64,000 bases of DNA, from assembly GCA_035378955.1 (NCBI GenBank), contig DAOSUS010000009.1:10119-74118 (forward strand). Reading direction: 5' to 3'. This DNA comes from Candidatus Hydrogenedens sp. GTDB taxonomy: Bacteria; Hydrogenedentota; Hydrogenedentia; Hydrogenedentales; Hydrogenedentaceae. Position 1 is the first letter of the stretch. Each line of letters opens with the position of its first letter. Position numbers and translations under genes: made by a program. The notes under the pieces are model-generated. The model ran no database searches. It was given only the letters and a program-made list of their open reading frames with translations, and was not told where the DNA came from. Shown here in pieces: positions 8,748 through 17,006 of this stretch.

Positions 8748-10001
8748 TTACACTTCATTCTGAAGCATTTGTTCCAATGTCTGTGGTTTTCTAATCCATT
8801 CGAATTCAAAAGGTGCTATTCGTAATAATTCTCCACATTCAGGAAAGGAATTGTAGTTTTTACAAGATTGACTTGAACAATATGCTCCCGCCCCTTCTAC
8901 CACTAAAACATCGCCTATTTTTGCTTCTAATAGTTCTCTTGGGTCAAGACTTTCTGGGTCTCCCCGTTGAGGTGTAAATATATCTCCACTCTCACAACAG
9001 TGGCCTGAAACGATATACAGATATTTGTTTCGCGGACTGTCTTTCTCATGAGGGACAACTATTAAAGGATGTAATGCCCCATACATACTGGGACGAATGT
9101 TTTCTGTCATACCTGAATCAATCTTTATAAACCGATACCCTGTAGGTCCTGTATCAACTACATCAATAATACTACATAAAAGTGAGCCTGCATTCGCAAC
9201 AAGATATGTTCCGGGTTCTATTTCCAAATGGAGTCGCCTACCATGCTTTTTCTCAAATTCAAAAAATGCAGGAAGTATTTTATTCCCGATTTCTTGCAAA
9301 TTGGCTGTTTTTTCATCGAACATACGAGCCACTTTGTATCCACCGCCAAGACTAATTCTCTGGACATCAGGCATTTTTCCGGCTGTTTCTAAAGCCAAAT
9401 GAGCACAACGAACCCAAACTTCCGGGTCTGAACCCGAACCTATATGTGTATGCATCCCTGTAATTTTTAGTCTATGTTCTTGGGCTACCTCATATACACG
9501 ATGGAGATATTCATGCCAGATACCGAAACTGGCGGAAGGTCCTCCCACATTAGTTCGATTAGAAGACCCTGAACCCAATCCCGGATTAATTCGAACGCTG
9601 ACCTCTGTCCCTGGAAACATTTCACCATAGACTTTTAACTGATGGATGGAACAGGCATTATACAGAACCCCTTGTTCTACTAACTCTTTTAAATTGTAGG
9701 GAATTTGTTGGGCTGTGATTTGAATATGTGATGGGGGAATACCTGCTTTAATGGCTCGTTCGGCTTCATAACCACTGCTGGCATCTATATGAAGTCCCCA
9801 TGTATGAAATTTTTGCAAAATTTTGCGTGTAGGTAAAGCCTTCATCGCAAAGCGAGCCGTGAAACCAAAGGCATGTGGAAATGCTAATACTTCCTGAGCC
9901 CTTTGAAACATAGTTTTTTCGTCATAAATGAAAATAGGTGTGTTGTAATGATTTTTAATATGCAAAACTTCTTCTTCTGTTAAAAAAAACAAATGCTCCA
10001 T
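8748..10001 (-). CDS. lysA: Diaminopimelate decarboxylase-family PLP enzyme
   Basis: A 417-residue fold-type III PLP decarboxylase that converts meso-diaminopimelate to lysine, the last step of lysine biosynthesis. PLP would form an aldimine with Lys54 in FAMKALPTRK. The phosphate-binding loop is SLGGGYKVARM, and substrate-side motifs are GMHTHIGSGSD, SGHCCESGD (the cross-subunit Cys) and EGAGAYCSSQ (the Tyr contacting PLP). The length equals LysA. The PSASFGIWHEY segment and RIAPFEFEWIRKPQ C-terminus are somewhat divergent from enteric LysA, so a related decarboxylase of another diamino acid is a lesser alternative. It starts the minus-strand run lysA-SDR-deoC-nitroreductase; AAAGAAAGG lies upstream of the ATG. 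Confidence 0.85.
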   Translation of the reverse strand: MEHLFFLTEEEVLHIKNHYNTPIFIYDEKTMFQRAQEVLAFPHAFGFTARFAMKALPTRKILQKFHTWGLHIDASSGYEAERAIKAGIPPSHIQITAQQIPYNLKELVEQGVLYNACSIHQLKVYGEMFPGTEVSVRINPGLGSGSSNRTNVGGPSASFGIWHEYLHRVYEVAQEHRLKITGMHTHIGSGSDPEVWVRCAHLALETAGKMPDVQRISLGGGYKVARMFDEKTANLQEIGNKILPAFFEFEKKHGRRLHLEIEPGTYLVANAGSLLCSIIDVVDTGPTGYRFIKIDSGMTENIRPSMYGALHPLIVVPHEKDSPRNKYLYIVSGHCCESGDIFTPQRGDPESLDPRELLEAKIGDVLVVEGAGAYCSSQSCKNYNSFPECGELLRIAPFEFEWIRKPQTLEQMLQNEV

Positions 10002-10021
10002 TTACAATCCTTTCTTTTCAG

Positions 10022-10051
10022 TTGGGATACAGTATACAATTTCGATATTAT
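10022..10051 (+). promoter_or_regulatory. Possible sigma70-type promoter for radA-disA
   Basis: TTGGGA (10022-10027) and TATTAT (10046-10051) are separated by 18 bases in the 95-base divergent region between lysA and radA. Matches to consensus are 4/6 and 5/6. The assignment is by eye only; the AT-rich background makes chance matches likely. Confidence 0.3.
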
Positions 10052-10096
10052 TTAGATGGTAAATAAAATAAATCAGAACAATAAGATTTTACAACG

Positions 10097-11479
10097 ATGG
10101 CACACGAGAAAAAAATTTATGAATGTTCGGAATGTGGTTTTGAATCCCCAAAATGGCTTGGTAAATGTCCTCAATGTGAATCCTGGAATCCTTTTTTAGA
10201 AAAAATTACTAAAAATCTTACAAAGAACAAACAAAAGAAGATAGAAATTCAGCCTGTTTCTATTTTTGAAAAGAACCATCTTGAAGAACAATCAAAAAGG
10301 ATACTTACAAGAATAAAAGAATTTGACCGAGTTGTCGGAGGAGGAATTATTCAAGGGGCTGTAATATTGATTAGCGGAGAACCCGGTATAGGAAAGTCTA
10401 CATTAGTAATACAGGTGGCGGGTTTGTGGGCAAAAAATAATGGGGCTGTATTATATGTTCATGGTGAAGAATCCTTTCATCAGGTAAAAGAGCGGGCACA
10501 AAGAGTGAATGCAGTCCATCAAAATTTATTTATGTTCCCATCAACAGATATGACCGATATTCTTTCAAGCATAGACACAAATCAGTATTCCTTAGTCATT
10601 ATTGATTCCATTCAAAGTATTAGCAATCCAGAAGTAGATTCCTTACCTGGAAGTATTACGCAGGTTCGGGAATGCACTTATGAATTAGTCCAGAAAGCAA
10701 AACAATTAAATATTCCAATGATTATCATTGGACATATTACCAAAGAAGGTTATATTGCCGGTCCTAAAGTTTTAGAACATATTGTAGATACGGTTCTTTA
10801 TTTTGAGGGGGAAGGGAAACATTCTTTAAGGGTCTTACGGGCAATAAAAAACCGATTTGGTTCAACCCATGAAATTGGTGTATTTGAAATGTGTTGCGAA
10901 GGATTAAAAGAAATAGCCGACCCCAGTGCTATTTTTTTACAAGAAAGGCCTTTAGGGGTGAGTGGTTCTATTGTGTTTCCTATGGTAGGAGGTTCCCGTC
11001 CTTTGCTGGTAGAAATTCAGTCCCTGGTTGGAAAAAGTCGAATTCCTCAACCCCGTCGAGGTGTCATGGGCTTAAATAGTCAAAGGGTATCTTTGTTAGT
11101 TGCTATTCTTGAGAAAAAGGCAGGTATATATCTTTCCGATAGGGATATCTTTGTTAATGTTGCAGGTGGAGTGTTTGTTGACGAAACTGCGGTTGACCTA
11201 CCTGTCATAATTTCTATGCTGTCCAGTTTTTTGGATATTCCTCTTGCTTCGGATTGGATTGCTTTTGGAGAGGTAGGCTTATCTGGGGAAATTCGTCGAG
11301 TAAATGGGGCAAGAATTCGACTTAATGAAATTGCAAAATTCGGTTTTAAAACCTGTATAATTCCAAGAATAGAACCATCAGATATTCCTGATAAAGCAGA
11401 AAGTTTACAAATTATCTCTTTGGAAAATATAAAAAAATTAAATCAATTGTTTGAAAATCGGGAGAAATCTCATGAGTAA
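10097..11479 (+). CDS. radA: DNA repair protein RadA
   Basis: A 460-residue RadA (Sms), a RecA-related ATPase that promotes branch migration during recombination. Features in order: a C4 zinc finger (Cys10, Cys13, Cys24, Cys27), Walker A GEPGIGKST with Lys100, Walker B-like LVIIDSIQS, the RadA-specific KNRFG motif starting at Lys251, and a Lon-protease-like C-terminal domain (GGVFVDETAVDLPV and later FGEVGLSGEIRRV). The catalytic Ser of Lon is not expected in RadA. Length is normal. The 3' end overlaps disA by 8 bases, a widespread pairing in which RadA modulates DisA. Confidence 0.97.
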   Translation: MAHEKKIYECSECGFESPKWLGKCPQCESWNPFLEKITKNLTKNKQKKIEIQPVSIFEKNHLEEQSKRILTRIKEFDRVVGGGIIQGAVILISGEPGIGKSTLVIQVAGLWAKNNGAVLYVHGEESFHQVKERAQRVNAVHQNLFMFPSTDMTDILSSIDTNQYSLVIIDSIQSISNPEVDSLPGSITQVRECTYELVQKAKQLNIPMIIIGHITKEGYIAGPKVLEHIVDTVLYFEGEGKHSLRVLRAIKNRFGSTHEIGVFEMCCEGLKEIADPSAIFLQERPLGVSGSIVFPMVGGSRPLLVEIQSLVGKSRIPQPRRGVMGLNSQRVSLLVAILEKKAGIYLSDRDIFVNVAGGVFVDETAVDLPVIISMLSSFLDIPLASDWIAFGEVGLSGEIRRVNGARIRLNEIAKFGFKTCIIPRIEPSDIPDKAESLQIISLENIKKLNQLFENREKSHE

Positions 11480-12548
11480 TATTCCAGATACAGATGAACT
11501 ATTTAAAAAAGCATTACAAATGGTTGCCCCGGGAAGTCGAATTCGAGAGGCTCTATCGGCGATTATTCAAAGTGGGATGGGTGCTTTGCTCTGTTTTGGG
11601 GAACCCCGCAAACTATCTCAACTTTCTGAAGGGGGGGTAGAATTAAATGAAGAATTAAAACCCCAGTTAATTTACGAACTCTCAAAAATGGATGGGGCTA
11701 TTATTCTTAATGCAGATGGAACCGAAATTTTATATGCAAATCGTTTCTTAAAACCAAATGCAAAAATTCCTTCCGATGAGACAGGAACACGACATCGTGT
11801 TGCACAACGCATGGCTCAACAAGCACATTGTATTGTGGTAGCCGTATCTCAAAGGCGTTCTTCAGTTACTATTTATGTTAATGACCGAAAACATGTATTG
11901 GCTACTTTACCTACCCTGTTAAGTCGTGCAATGCAGTCTTTGCAAACGATTGAAAGATTTTTAGTAACAATGAATCAATCCCTTCAGGATTTAACTCTTC
12001 GAGAATTCCAAGATGTCGTGACAATTTTTGATGTGTGTAAAACGATACAAAGAACTCAAGTCGTATTACGACTTGCCGATGAATTACATCCCATTATTCT
12101 TGAATTAGGAACCGAAGGTAGATTAATTCAAATGCAACTTAAAGAATTACTCATTCCTATTCCTGAAGCGGAATTGGTGTTAAAAGATTACTACCGCGAA
12201 CGTCCTGGTATAGATTATAATACTCTTCTTGAAAAGCTACATGCTCTAACACAAGATGAATTGCTTGATTTAGGGAATATAAGTCAAATATTAGGATATG
12301 GCTCAAACCTTCGTTCTATAGATACATATTTAACTCCTCGTGGGTATCGGATTTTGACAATGACACACCGATTACCATCAGCATTAATCGAAAATTTAGT
12401 GGCAAAATTTGGTGGAATTAAACAAATACTTCACGCTTCCAAAGAGGATTTAATGGAAGTAGAAGGAGTTGGAGATGTTTTGGCAGAACGAATTCGGAGC
12501 AGTTTGAATTTATTGCGTAGTCAAATGGGGTTGGAATTTCGGAGGTAA
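11472..12548 (+). CDS. disA: DNA integrity scanning diadenylate cyclase DisA
   Basis: A 358-residue DisA, which makes cyclic di-AMP from two ATP and scans DNA for branched structures. The DAC domain has both signature motifs: DGA at residues 74-76 and ETGTRHRVAQ with RHR at 107-109. A helical spine follows, and the C-terminus has helix-hairpin-helix sequence (FGGIKQILHASKEDLMEVEG then VGDVLAERI). The ATG at 11472 is chosen over an in-frame TTG at 11451 because GGGAGA precedes it. It overlaps radA by 8 bases, and pyrK begins 1 base after its stop, so the transcript probably continues into the pyr genes. Confidence 0.95.
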   Translation: MSNIPDTDELFKKALQMVAPGSRIREALSAIIQSGMGALLCFGEPRKLSQLSEGGVELNEELKPQLIYELSKMDGAIILNADGTEILYANRFLKPNAKIPSDETGTRHRVAQRMAQQAHCIVVAVSQRRSSVTIYVNDRKHVLATLPTLLSRAMQSLQTIERFLVTMNQSLQDLTLREFQDVVTIFDVCKTIQRTQVVLRLADELHPIILELGTEGRLIQMQLKELLIPIPEAELVLKDYYRERPGIDYNTLLEKLHALTQDELLDLGNISQILGYGSNLRSIDTYLTPRGYRILTMTHRLPSALIENLVAKFGGIKQILHASKEDLMEVEGVGDVLAERIRSSLNLLRSQMGLEFRR

Positions 12549-12549
12549 T

Positions 12550-13350
12550 ATGAATAAACTTCATGAATGTCTTATAACTTTACATAATCTCGTAGCACCC
12601 AATCATTACAGAATGGTATTGCAAAGCAAAGAAATGGCTATGCAATCATTACCCGGTCAATTCGTTATGTTAGAAGTTTCCCAGGGATACTACCCTTTTT
12701 TACGCAGACCTATGTCTATAGAACGGATTTTTTCAGATGGTGTCTCTATTCTTTACAAAGTATGTGGTGAAGGGACAAAAATTTTATCCACATTATCCGT
12801 AGGCGAAAAAATTAATGTTCAGGGTCCGTTAGGAAATTCTTTTCCTATTCCGAAAGAATATTCCCACTATCTTATTGTTGCAGGGGGTATAGGAGTAGCC
12901 CCTTTCCCTGCATTAGTAGAGGGAATATTAAAGGTTCGGGGAATTGCTCCGGAAATTATTTTAGCAGGGAAGGATTTCCATCATCTTTTGTGCGAAAAAG
13001 ATTTTCGACAGATGGGATGCAAAATACATCTTGTAACTGAAGATGGAAGTGCCGGAGACAAAGGACTTGCAACAGATGTCCTTGAAACACTCAATCTGCC
13101 AGATTCCACCATTGTATACACATGTGGTCCTCTACCAATGATTAAGAATGTTCATAAGATTTGTGAGCAAAAAAAGTGGCTTTGCTACGCCTCTTTAGAG
13201 GCAGAAATGGCTTGTGGAGAAGGTGTCTGTTTAGGATGTGTTCTTCCCGCAAAGATGGAAGTTGAAAACGAAATGATGGCTCGTGTCTGTAGAGAAGGAC
13301 CCGTGTTTGATACACAGGTAATTCTCTGGGATAAAATTGGAGAAAAATGA
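12550..13350 (+). CDS. pyrK: Dihydroorotate dehydrogenase electron-transfer subunit
   Basis: A 266-residue PyrK: an iron-sulfur flavoprotein that passes electrons from the class 1B dihydroorotate dehydrogenase to NAD. FAD is bound through the FLRRPMSIERI motif, NAD(P) through VAGGIGVAPF, and the [2Fe-2S] cluster by the cysteines of ACGEGVCLGC plus a later Cys in ARVCREGP. Length matches the family. Spacing to disA is 1 base and to pyrD 3 bases, and the partner is adjacent, so the two make the PyrK2-PyrD2 complex of de novo pyrimidine synthesis. Confidence 0.95.
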   Translation: MNKLHECLITLHNLVAPNHYRMVLQSKEMAMQSLPGQFVMLEVSQGYYPFLRRPMSIERIFSDGVSILYKVCGEGTKILSTLSVGEKINVQGPLGNSFPIPKEYSHYLIVAGGIGVAPFPALVEGILKVRGIAPEIILAGKDFHHLLCEKDFRQMGCKIHLVTEDGSAGDKGLATDVLETLNLPDSTIVYTCGPLPMIKNVHKICEQKKWLCYASLEAEMACGEGVCLGCVLPAKMEVENEMMARVCREGPVFDTQVILWDKIGEK

Positions 13351-13353
13351 AAT

Positions 13354-14286
13354 ATGGATATAAACCTAAATGTATCTATAGGAAATCTTATACTAAAAAA
13401 TCCCATAACTGTGGCTTCAGGGACTTTCGGTTATGGAGAAGAATATTCCGAATATTTTGATATATCTGAATTGGGTGCTGTGACCATAAAGAGCCTTACT
13501 TTACAACCTCGTTTGGGCAATATCCCTCCCCGTATTGTTGAAACCCCTGCTGGAATGTTAAATGCAATAGGACTTCAAAATGTTGGAATTGACACTTATT
13601 TAAAAAGCAAACTCCCATTTTTACGAGAAAAAAAATGCACCAATATTGCCAATATTTATGGGACTTCTATTGATGAATATGTTAAATTGGCAGAACGCCT
13701 TGAGAAAGAGGGTGGTGCTGATGCTATAGAAATGAATTTATCATGTCCAAATGTCCATGATGCTAAAAATAAATTTAAATGTCCTCTTATTGCACAATCT
13801 CCCGAATGGGTAGAAAAATATACTCTTGCAGTCCGTTCCAGTGTAAAGTTACCGTTAATTGTTAAACTCTCCCCAAATATCACGGATATTACAGAACCTG
13901 CTTTATCGGCAGAGAGAGGTGGGGCAGATGCTATTTCTATCATCAATACATTACTTGGAATGGCAATAAATCCTGAAACAAGAAAACCCAAATTAAAGAA
14001 TGTCGTTGGGGGGCTTAGCGGTCCTGCAATTCGTCCTGTTGCCTTAAAAATGGTATGGGATGTAAGTAGAACAGTAAAAATTCCTGTAATAGGGATGGGT
14101 GGAATTTGCACTGCTTCAGATGCTTTGGAATTTCTTATCGCAGGAGCAAGAATGGTCGCAATAGGTTCTTATTTATTCCGTGACCCGTTGGCTCCCATTC
14201 GTATTATACAGGGTTTGCGAGAATACTGTCTTAATAACGGTATAGATGATATTAACAAACTTATTGGTTCTGTGATTATTGAATAG
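13354..14286 (+). CDS. pyrD: Dihydroorotate dehydrogenase B, catalytic subunit
   Basis: A 310-residue class 1B enzyme that oxidises dihydroorotate to orotate with FMN. The substrate/FMN motifs are visible: NPITVASGTFGYG, IGLQNVGID, and MNLSCPNVHD with the catalytic base Cys131 (Cys is typical of class 1, versus Ser in class 2). The C-terminal phosphate-binding region contains IPVIGMGGI and the GARMVAIGS motif. PyrK lies directly upstream, as expected for NAD-dependent 1B enzymes. The next gene, pyrF, starts 15 bases after. Confidence 0.96.
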   Translation: MDINLNVSIGNLILKNPITVASGTFGYGEEYSEYFDISELGAVTIKSLTLQPRLGNIPPRIVETPAGMLNAIGLQNVGIDTYLKSKLPFLREKKCTNIANIYGTSIDEYVKLAERLEKEGGADAIEMNLSCPNVHDAKNKFKCPLIAQSPEWVEKYTLAVRSSVKLPLIVKLSPNITDITEPALSAERGGADAISIINTLLGMAINPETRKPKLKNVVGGLSGPAIRPVALKMVWDVSRTVKIPVIGMGGICTASDALEFLIAGARMVAIGSYLFRDPLAPIRIIQGLREYCLNNGIDDINKLIGSVIIE

Positions 14287-14301
14287 GTAGAAAGCAGGTA
14301 T

Positions 14302-14997
14302 ATGTCAGAAAAAATTATTATAGGATTAGATATTGATACAATAGACGAAGTTAAGAAAATCCTTGAATTATGTCCAAACTGTGTATGGTTTAAAGTAGGT
14401 AGCCAGTTATTTACTCGATGTGGTCCTCAGGTAATTTCCTTACTTAAAGAAAAAAATAAAAAGATTTTTCTTGACTTAAAATATCATGATATTCCGAATA
14501 CGGTAAAAAATGCAGTAAATTCAGCAAAAAGTCTTGAAGTAGATATGTTAACAGTCCATGCATTAGGCGGAAATAAAATGATAAGATACGCAAGAGAAAC
14601 AGTGGAAGGGAGCCCAACGAAGATTATTGCTGTAACTGTTTTAACAAGCCATACAGAAGAAGAAATACAAAAAGAATTGGGAATTAAATGGAAATTAGAA
14701 GACACTGTATTTAATTATGCCAATATGGCTCTTTCTTCAGGGGCTCATGGAATTGTATGTTCACCTATGGAAATATCACTTTTAAGAAAGAAATTAGGTG
14801 TAGAGTTTTTATTAATTACGCCGGGTGTTCGTCCTGTATGGGCTTCAGACACTCATGACCAGGTAAGAGTTATGACCCCATCCGAGGCAATTTCTCGGGG
14901 TGCTAATATGTTAGTTCTTTCCCGTCCTATATTAAAAGCCGAAAACCCCCGTTTAGCATTTGAGCGTATTGTGAAGGAAATTGAAAATGAAAAATGA
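14302..14997 (+). CDS. pyrF: Orotidine 5'-phosphate decarboxylase
   Basis: A 231-residue PyrF that decarboxylates OMP to UMP. The catalytic tetrad region is FLDLKYHDIPNTV (D-x-K-x-x-D), with the N-terminal IIGLDIDT and phosphate-binding LITPGVRP and ANMLVLSRPI segments near the C-terminus. Length fits the type 1 subfamily. The family usually shows VGRPI at the last motif; here it is LSRPI, a mild substitution. Its stop codon overlaps the following pyrE start by 11 bases, indicating translational coupling. Confidence 0.95.
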   Translation: MSEKIIIGLDIDTIDEVKKILELCPNCVWFKVGSQLFTRCGPQVISLLKEKNKKIFLDLKYHDIPNTVKNAVNSAKSLEVDMLTVHALGGNKMIRYARETVEGSPTKIIAVTVLTSHTEEEIQKELGIKWKLEDTVFNYANMALSSGAHGIVCSPMEISLLRKKLGVEFLLITPGVRPVWASDTHDQVRVMTPSEAISRGANMLVLSRPILKAENPRLAFERIVKEIENEK

Positions 14998-15565
14998 AGA
15001 AGTTTTAGACTTATTTGTTCGCCATAAAGCCTTACTTGATGGACATTTTGTTTATGCCAGTGGAAGACATGGAAATCAGTTCTTGCAATTTGCCCGTATA
15101 TTGCAATACCCCAAAGTTGTAGAAAAATTATGTTATGAATTATCTCAATATTTCAAGAATTTACAAATTGATTTAGTTACAGGTCCTGCTACGGGTGGTA
15201 TCATTTTGGCACATGAGGTAGCCAAACATCTGGATTGTCATTCCGCATTTCTTGAAAAAGAGCCAGAAGGGGGTATGGCTATGAAAAGGGGGTTTAAGTT
15301 GGTCAAAGGTTGGAAGGTAATCGTTGTGGAAGATATTACAACAACAGGTGGTTCTGTGAAGAAATGTATAAAACATTTGCAGGAAAGGGGTGCTAATGTT
15401 GTTGGTGTGGGTTGTATTGTAAATAGAAATCCAGGGAATGTTTCGTTCGATGTGCCATTTTATTCTTTAGCAGAAATCCATTTAGCGAGTTGGTTACCGG
15501 AAGAATGTGAACTATGTAAAAAAGGAGAACCTATTACAGAGCCCGATAATATACTTCTTCATTGA
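14987..15565 (+). CDS. pyrE: Orotate phosphoribosyltransferase
   Basis: A 192-residue PyrE that joins orotate and PRPP to give OMP. It shows GHFVYASGRHGNQF for orotate contacts, GPATGGIILAHEVA, the flexible-loop region near FLEKEPEGGMAMKRG, and the PRPP-binding motif VIVVEDITTTGGSV. The ATG at 14987, inside pyrF, is chosen because AAGGA lies 8 bases upstream; a TTG two codons earlier is less likely. It ends the pyrK-D-F-E cluster. Carbamoyl-phosphate synthase, aspartate transcarbamylase and dihydroorotase genes are not in the window. Confidence 0.94.
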   Translation: MKNEEVLDLFVRHKALLDGHFVYASGRHGNQFLQFARILQYPKVVEKLCYELSQYFKNLQIDLVTGPATGGIILAHEVAKHLDCHSAFLEKEPEGGMAMKRGFKLVKGWKVIVVEDITTTGGSVKKCIKHLQERGANVVGVGCIVNRNPGNVSFDVPFYSLAEIHLASWLPEECELCKKGEPITEPDNILLH

Positions 15566-15593
15566 TTTCTATATAACTTCATTGGGGGTGTCT

Positions 15594-16889
15594 ATGAAGG
15601 AAAAAGAAGTTCCTCAACAATACTACAACACAAAAATGATAACACGATTAACCGTGCTGGGAGGGAGTAGCGTTTATATCCCTGTTTTCTTGTCAGCCCT
15701 GATGCAGAATAATGTTCGGATTAAAGAAATAGTTTTAGTAGGTAAAAATTCAGAAAAACTAAATATCGTAACATCTTTTTGTAAAAGAATGGTCGATAAT
15801 ATCGGATATCCGGTGCAGATTAAAGAAACCACTTCGATAGAAAATGGAATAGAAGGGGCTCAAATTATTCTTAGTCATATCCGTGTAGGTGGATTTCTTG
15901 CCAGAATTGATTATGAAAAAAGACCTGTAAACTATGATTTAATTGGAGATGAAAGTTTTGGAGCGGGAAGCTTTCTAAATGCTTTTTACACAATACCTGT
16001 GATGCTCGAAATAGGTAAAAAGATATCTTCCATAAACCCAACAGCCCATTTAATAAATATGACCAATCCGATGGGACTTGTCGTAGAGACGCTGACGCGG
16101 TTTGCAGGATTAAATCATGTTATTGGTATTTGTGAAACCTCTACTTCTTATAAAAGAATTATTTCTCAATTATTCAATATCTCGGAAAAACATATCCGCA
16201 TTCAATATATAGGGCTTTATCATTTGGGTGCTATTTGCGATGTATATCTAAATGGTAAAAGCATTATGATAGAACTTATTGATAAGTTGGAAAAGGAAAA
16301 TATTCCTTTGTTTAATAAAGAACTTATCTCCACTTTTAACATTATACCTTCCAGAGCATTAAACATATTTTTAAGAAAAAGTGATTATTTGAAAGAACAA
16401 AAGAAGAAATCACAATTTCGTTCGGAATTCCTTTATGAGCATGAATCGAAAATATTGAGTATTTATAAAGACCCGAGAATAACGACAATCCCTGATGTTG
16501 TATATGAACGAAATCCATCGTGGTATGATGAAATCATTATTCCTCTTATTTGCGCTTTACAAAGAAAGAATCCGGAAGAACATATTGTTTGTATTCCGAA
16601 TAAAGATTATTTATCGGAATTTCCTTTTGATACTTCCGTTGAAATACCTTGTGAAATAAACAATAAAGGGTTAAAACCTTGCATCCATACCAAATTACCA
16701 GAAGTTTTCCGAGGTTTACTTCTAACCGCTAAAGAAAGTGACCGGCTTATAATAGAATCTATTGTCAATAAATCATATAACTATGCTTTGAAAGCCCTCA
16801 CTATTAACCCTTTTGTAGATTCCTTTGATAAAGCAAAGTTATTCTTAGATGAATTTATCCAATCAAAAAAGATAAAATGGTTTAAATAA
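15594..16889 (+). CDS. Divergent glycoside hydrolase family 4-like protein
   Basis: A 431-residue protein with the GH4 architecture. It has a Rossmann NAD site at the N-terminus (TVLGGSSVYIP), an SIENGIEGAQIIL segment, NMTNPMGLV (family NxTNP), GIC with the probable metal ligand Cys180, and His210 about 30 residues later in GLYHLG. GH4 enzymes use NAD and Mn to open alpha- or beta-glycosides by redox elimination. Deviations from the usual pattern: Tyr209 where GLNH is typical, and AFYTIPV where an Arg is common before the TIPV segment. Substrate is therefore uncertain; 6-phospho-glucosidase, galactosidase or glucuronidase activity, or loss of hydrolase activity, are all possible. The start at 15594 follows GGGGGTG. 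It lies 28 bases after pyrE. Confidence 0.75.
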   Translation: MKEKEVPQQYYNTKMITRLTVLGGSSVYIPVFLSALMQNNVRIKEIVLVGKNSEKLNIVTSFCKRMVDNIGYPVQIKETTSIENGIEGAQIILSHIRVGGFLARIDYEKRPVNYDLIGDESFGAGSFLNAFYTIPVMLEIGKKISSINPTAHLINMTNPMGLVVETLTRFAGLNHVIGICETSTSYKRIISQLFNISEKHIRIQYIGLYHLGAICDVYLNGKSIMIELIDKLEKENIPLFNKELISTFNIIPSRALNIFLRKSDYLKEQKKKSQFRSEFLYEHESKILSIYKDPRITTIPDVVYERNPSWYDEIIIPLICALQRKNPEEHIVCIPNKDYLSEFPFDTSVEIPCEINNKGLKPCIHTKLPEVFRGLLLTAKESDRLIIESIVNKSYNYALKALTINPFVDSFDKAKLFLDEFIQSKKIKWFK

Positions 16890-17006
16890 AAATATAAATT
16901 ACCTTTTTATATAACGATTAAAATATAGGTGTGTTCCTTGTTTATGGGATATTGAATGTGTATTATGGTTATAATATTTTTAGATGTAACCAAAGAAAGG
17001 AATGTT

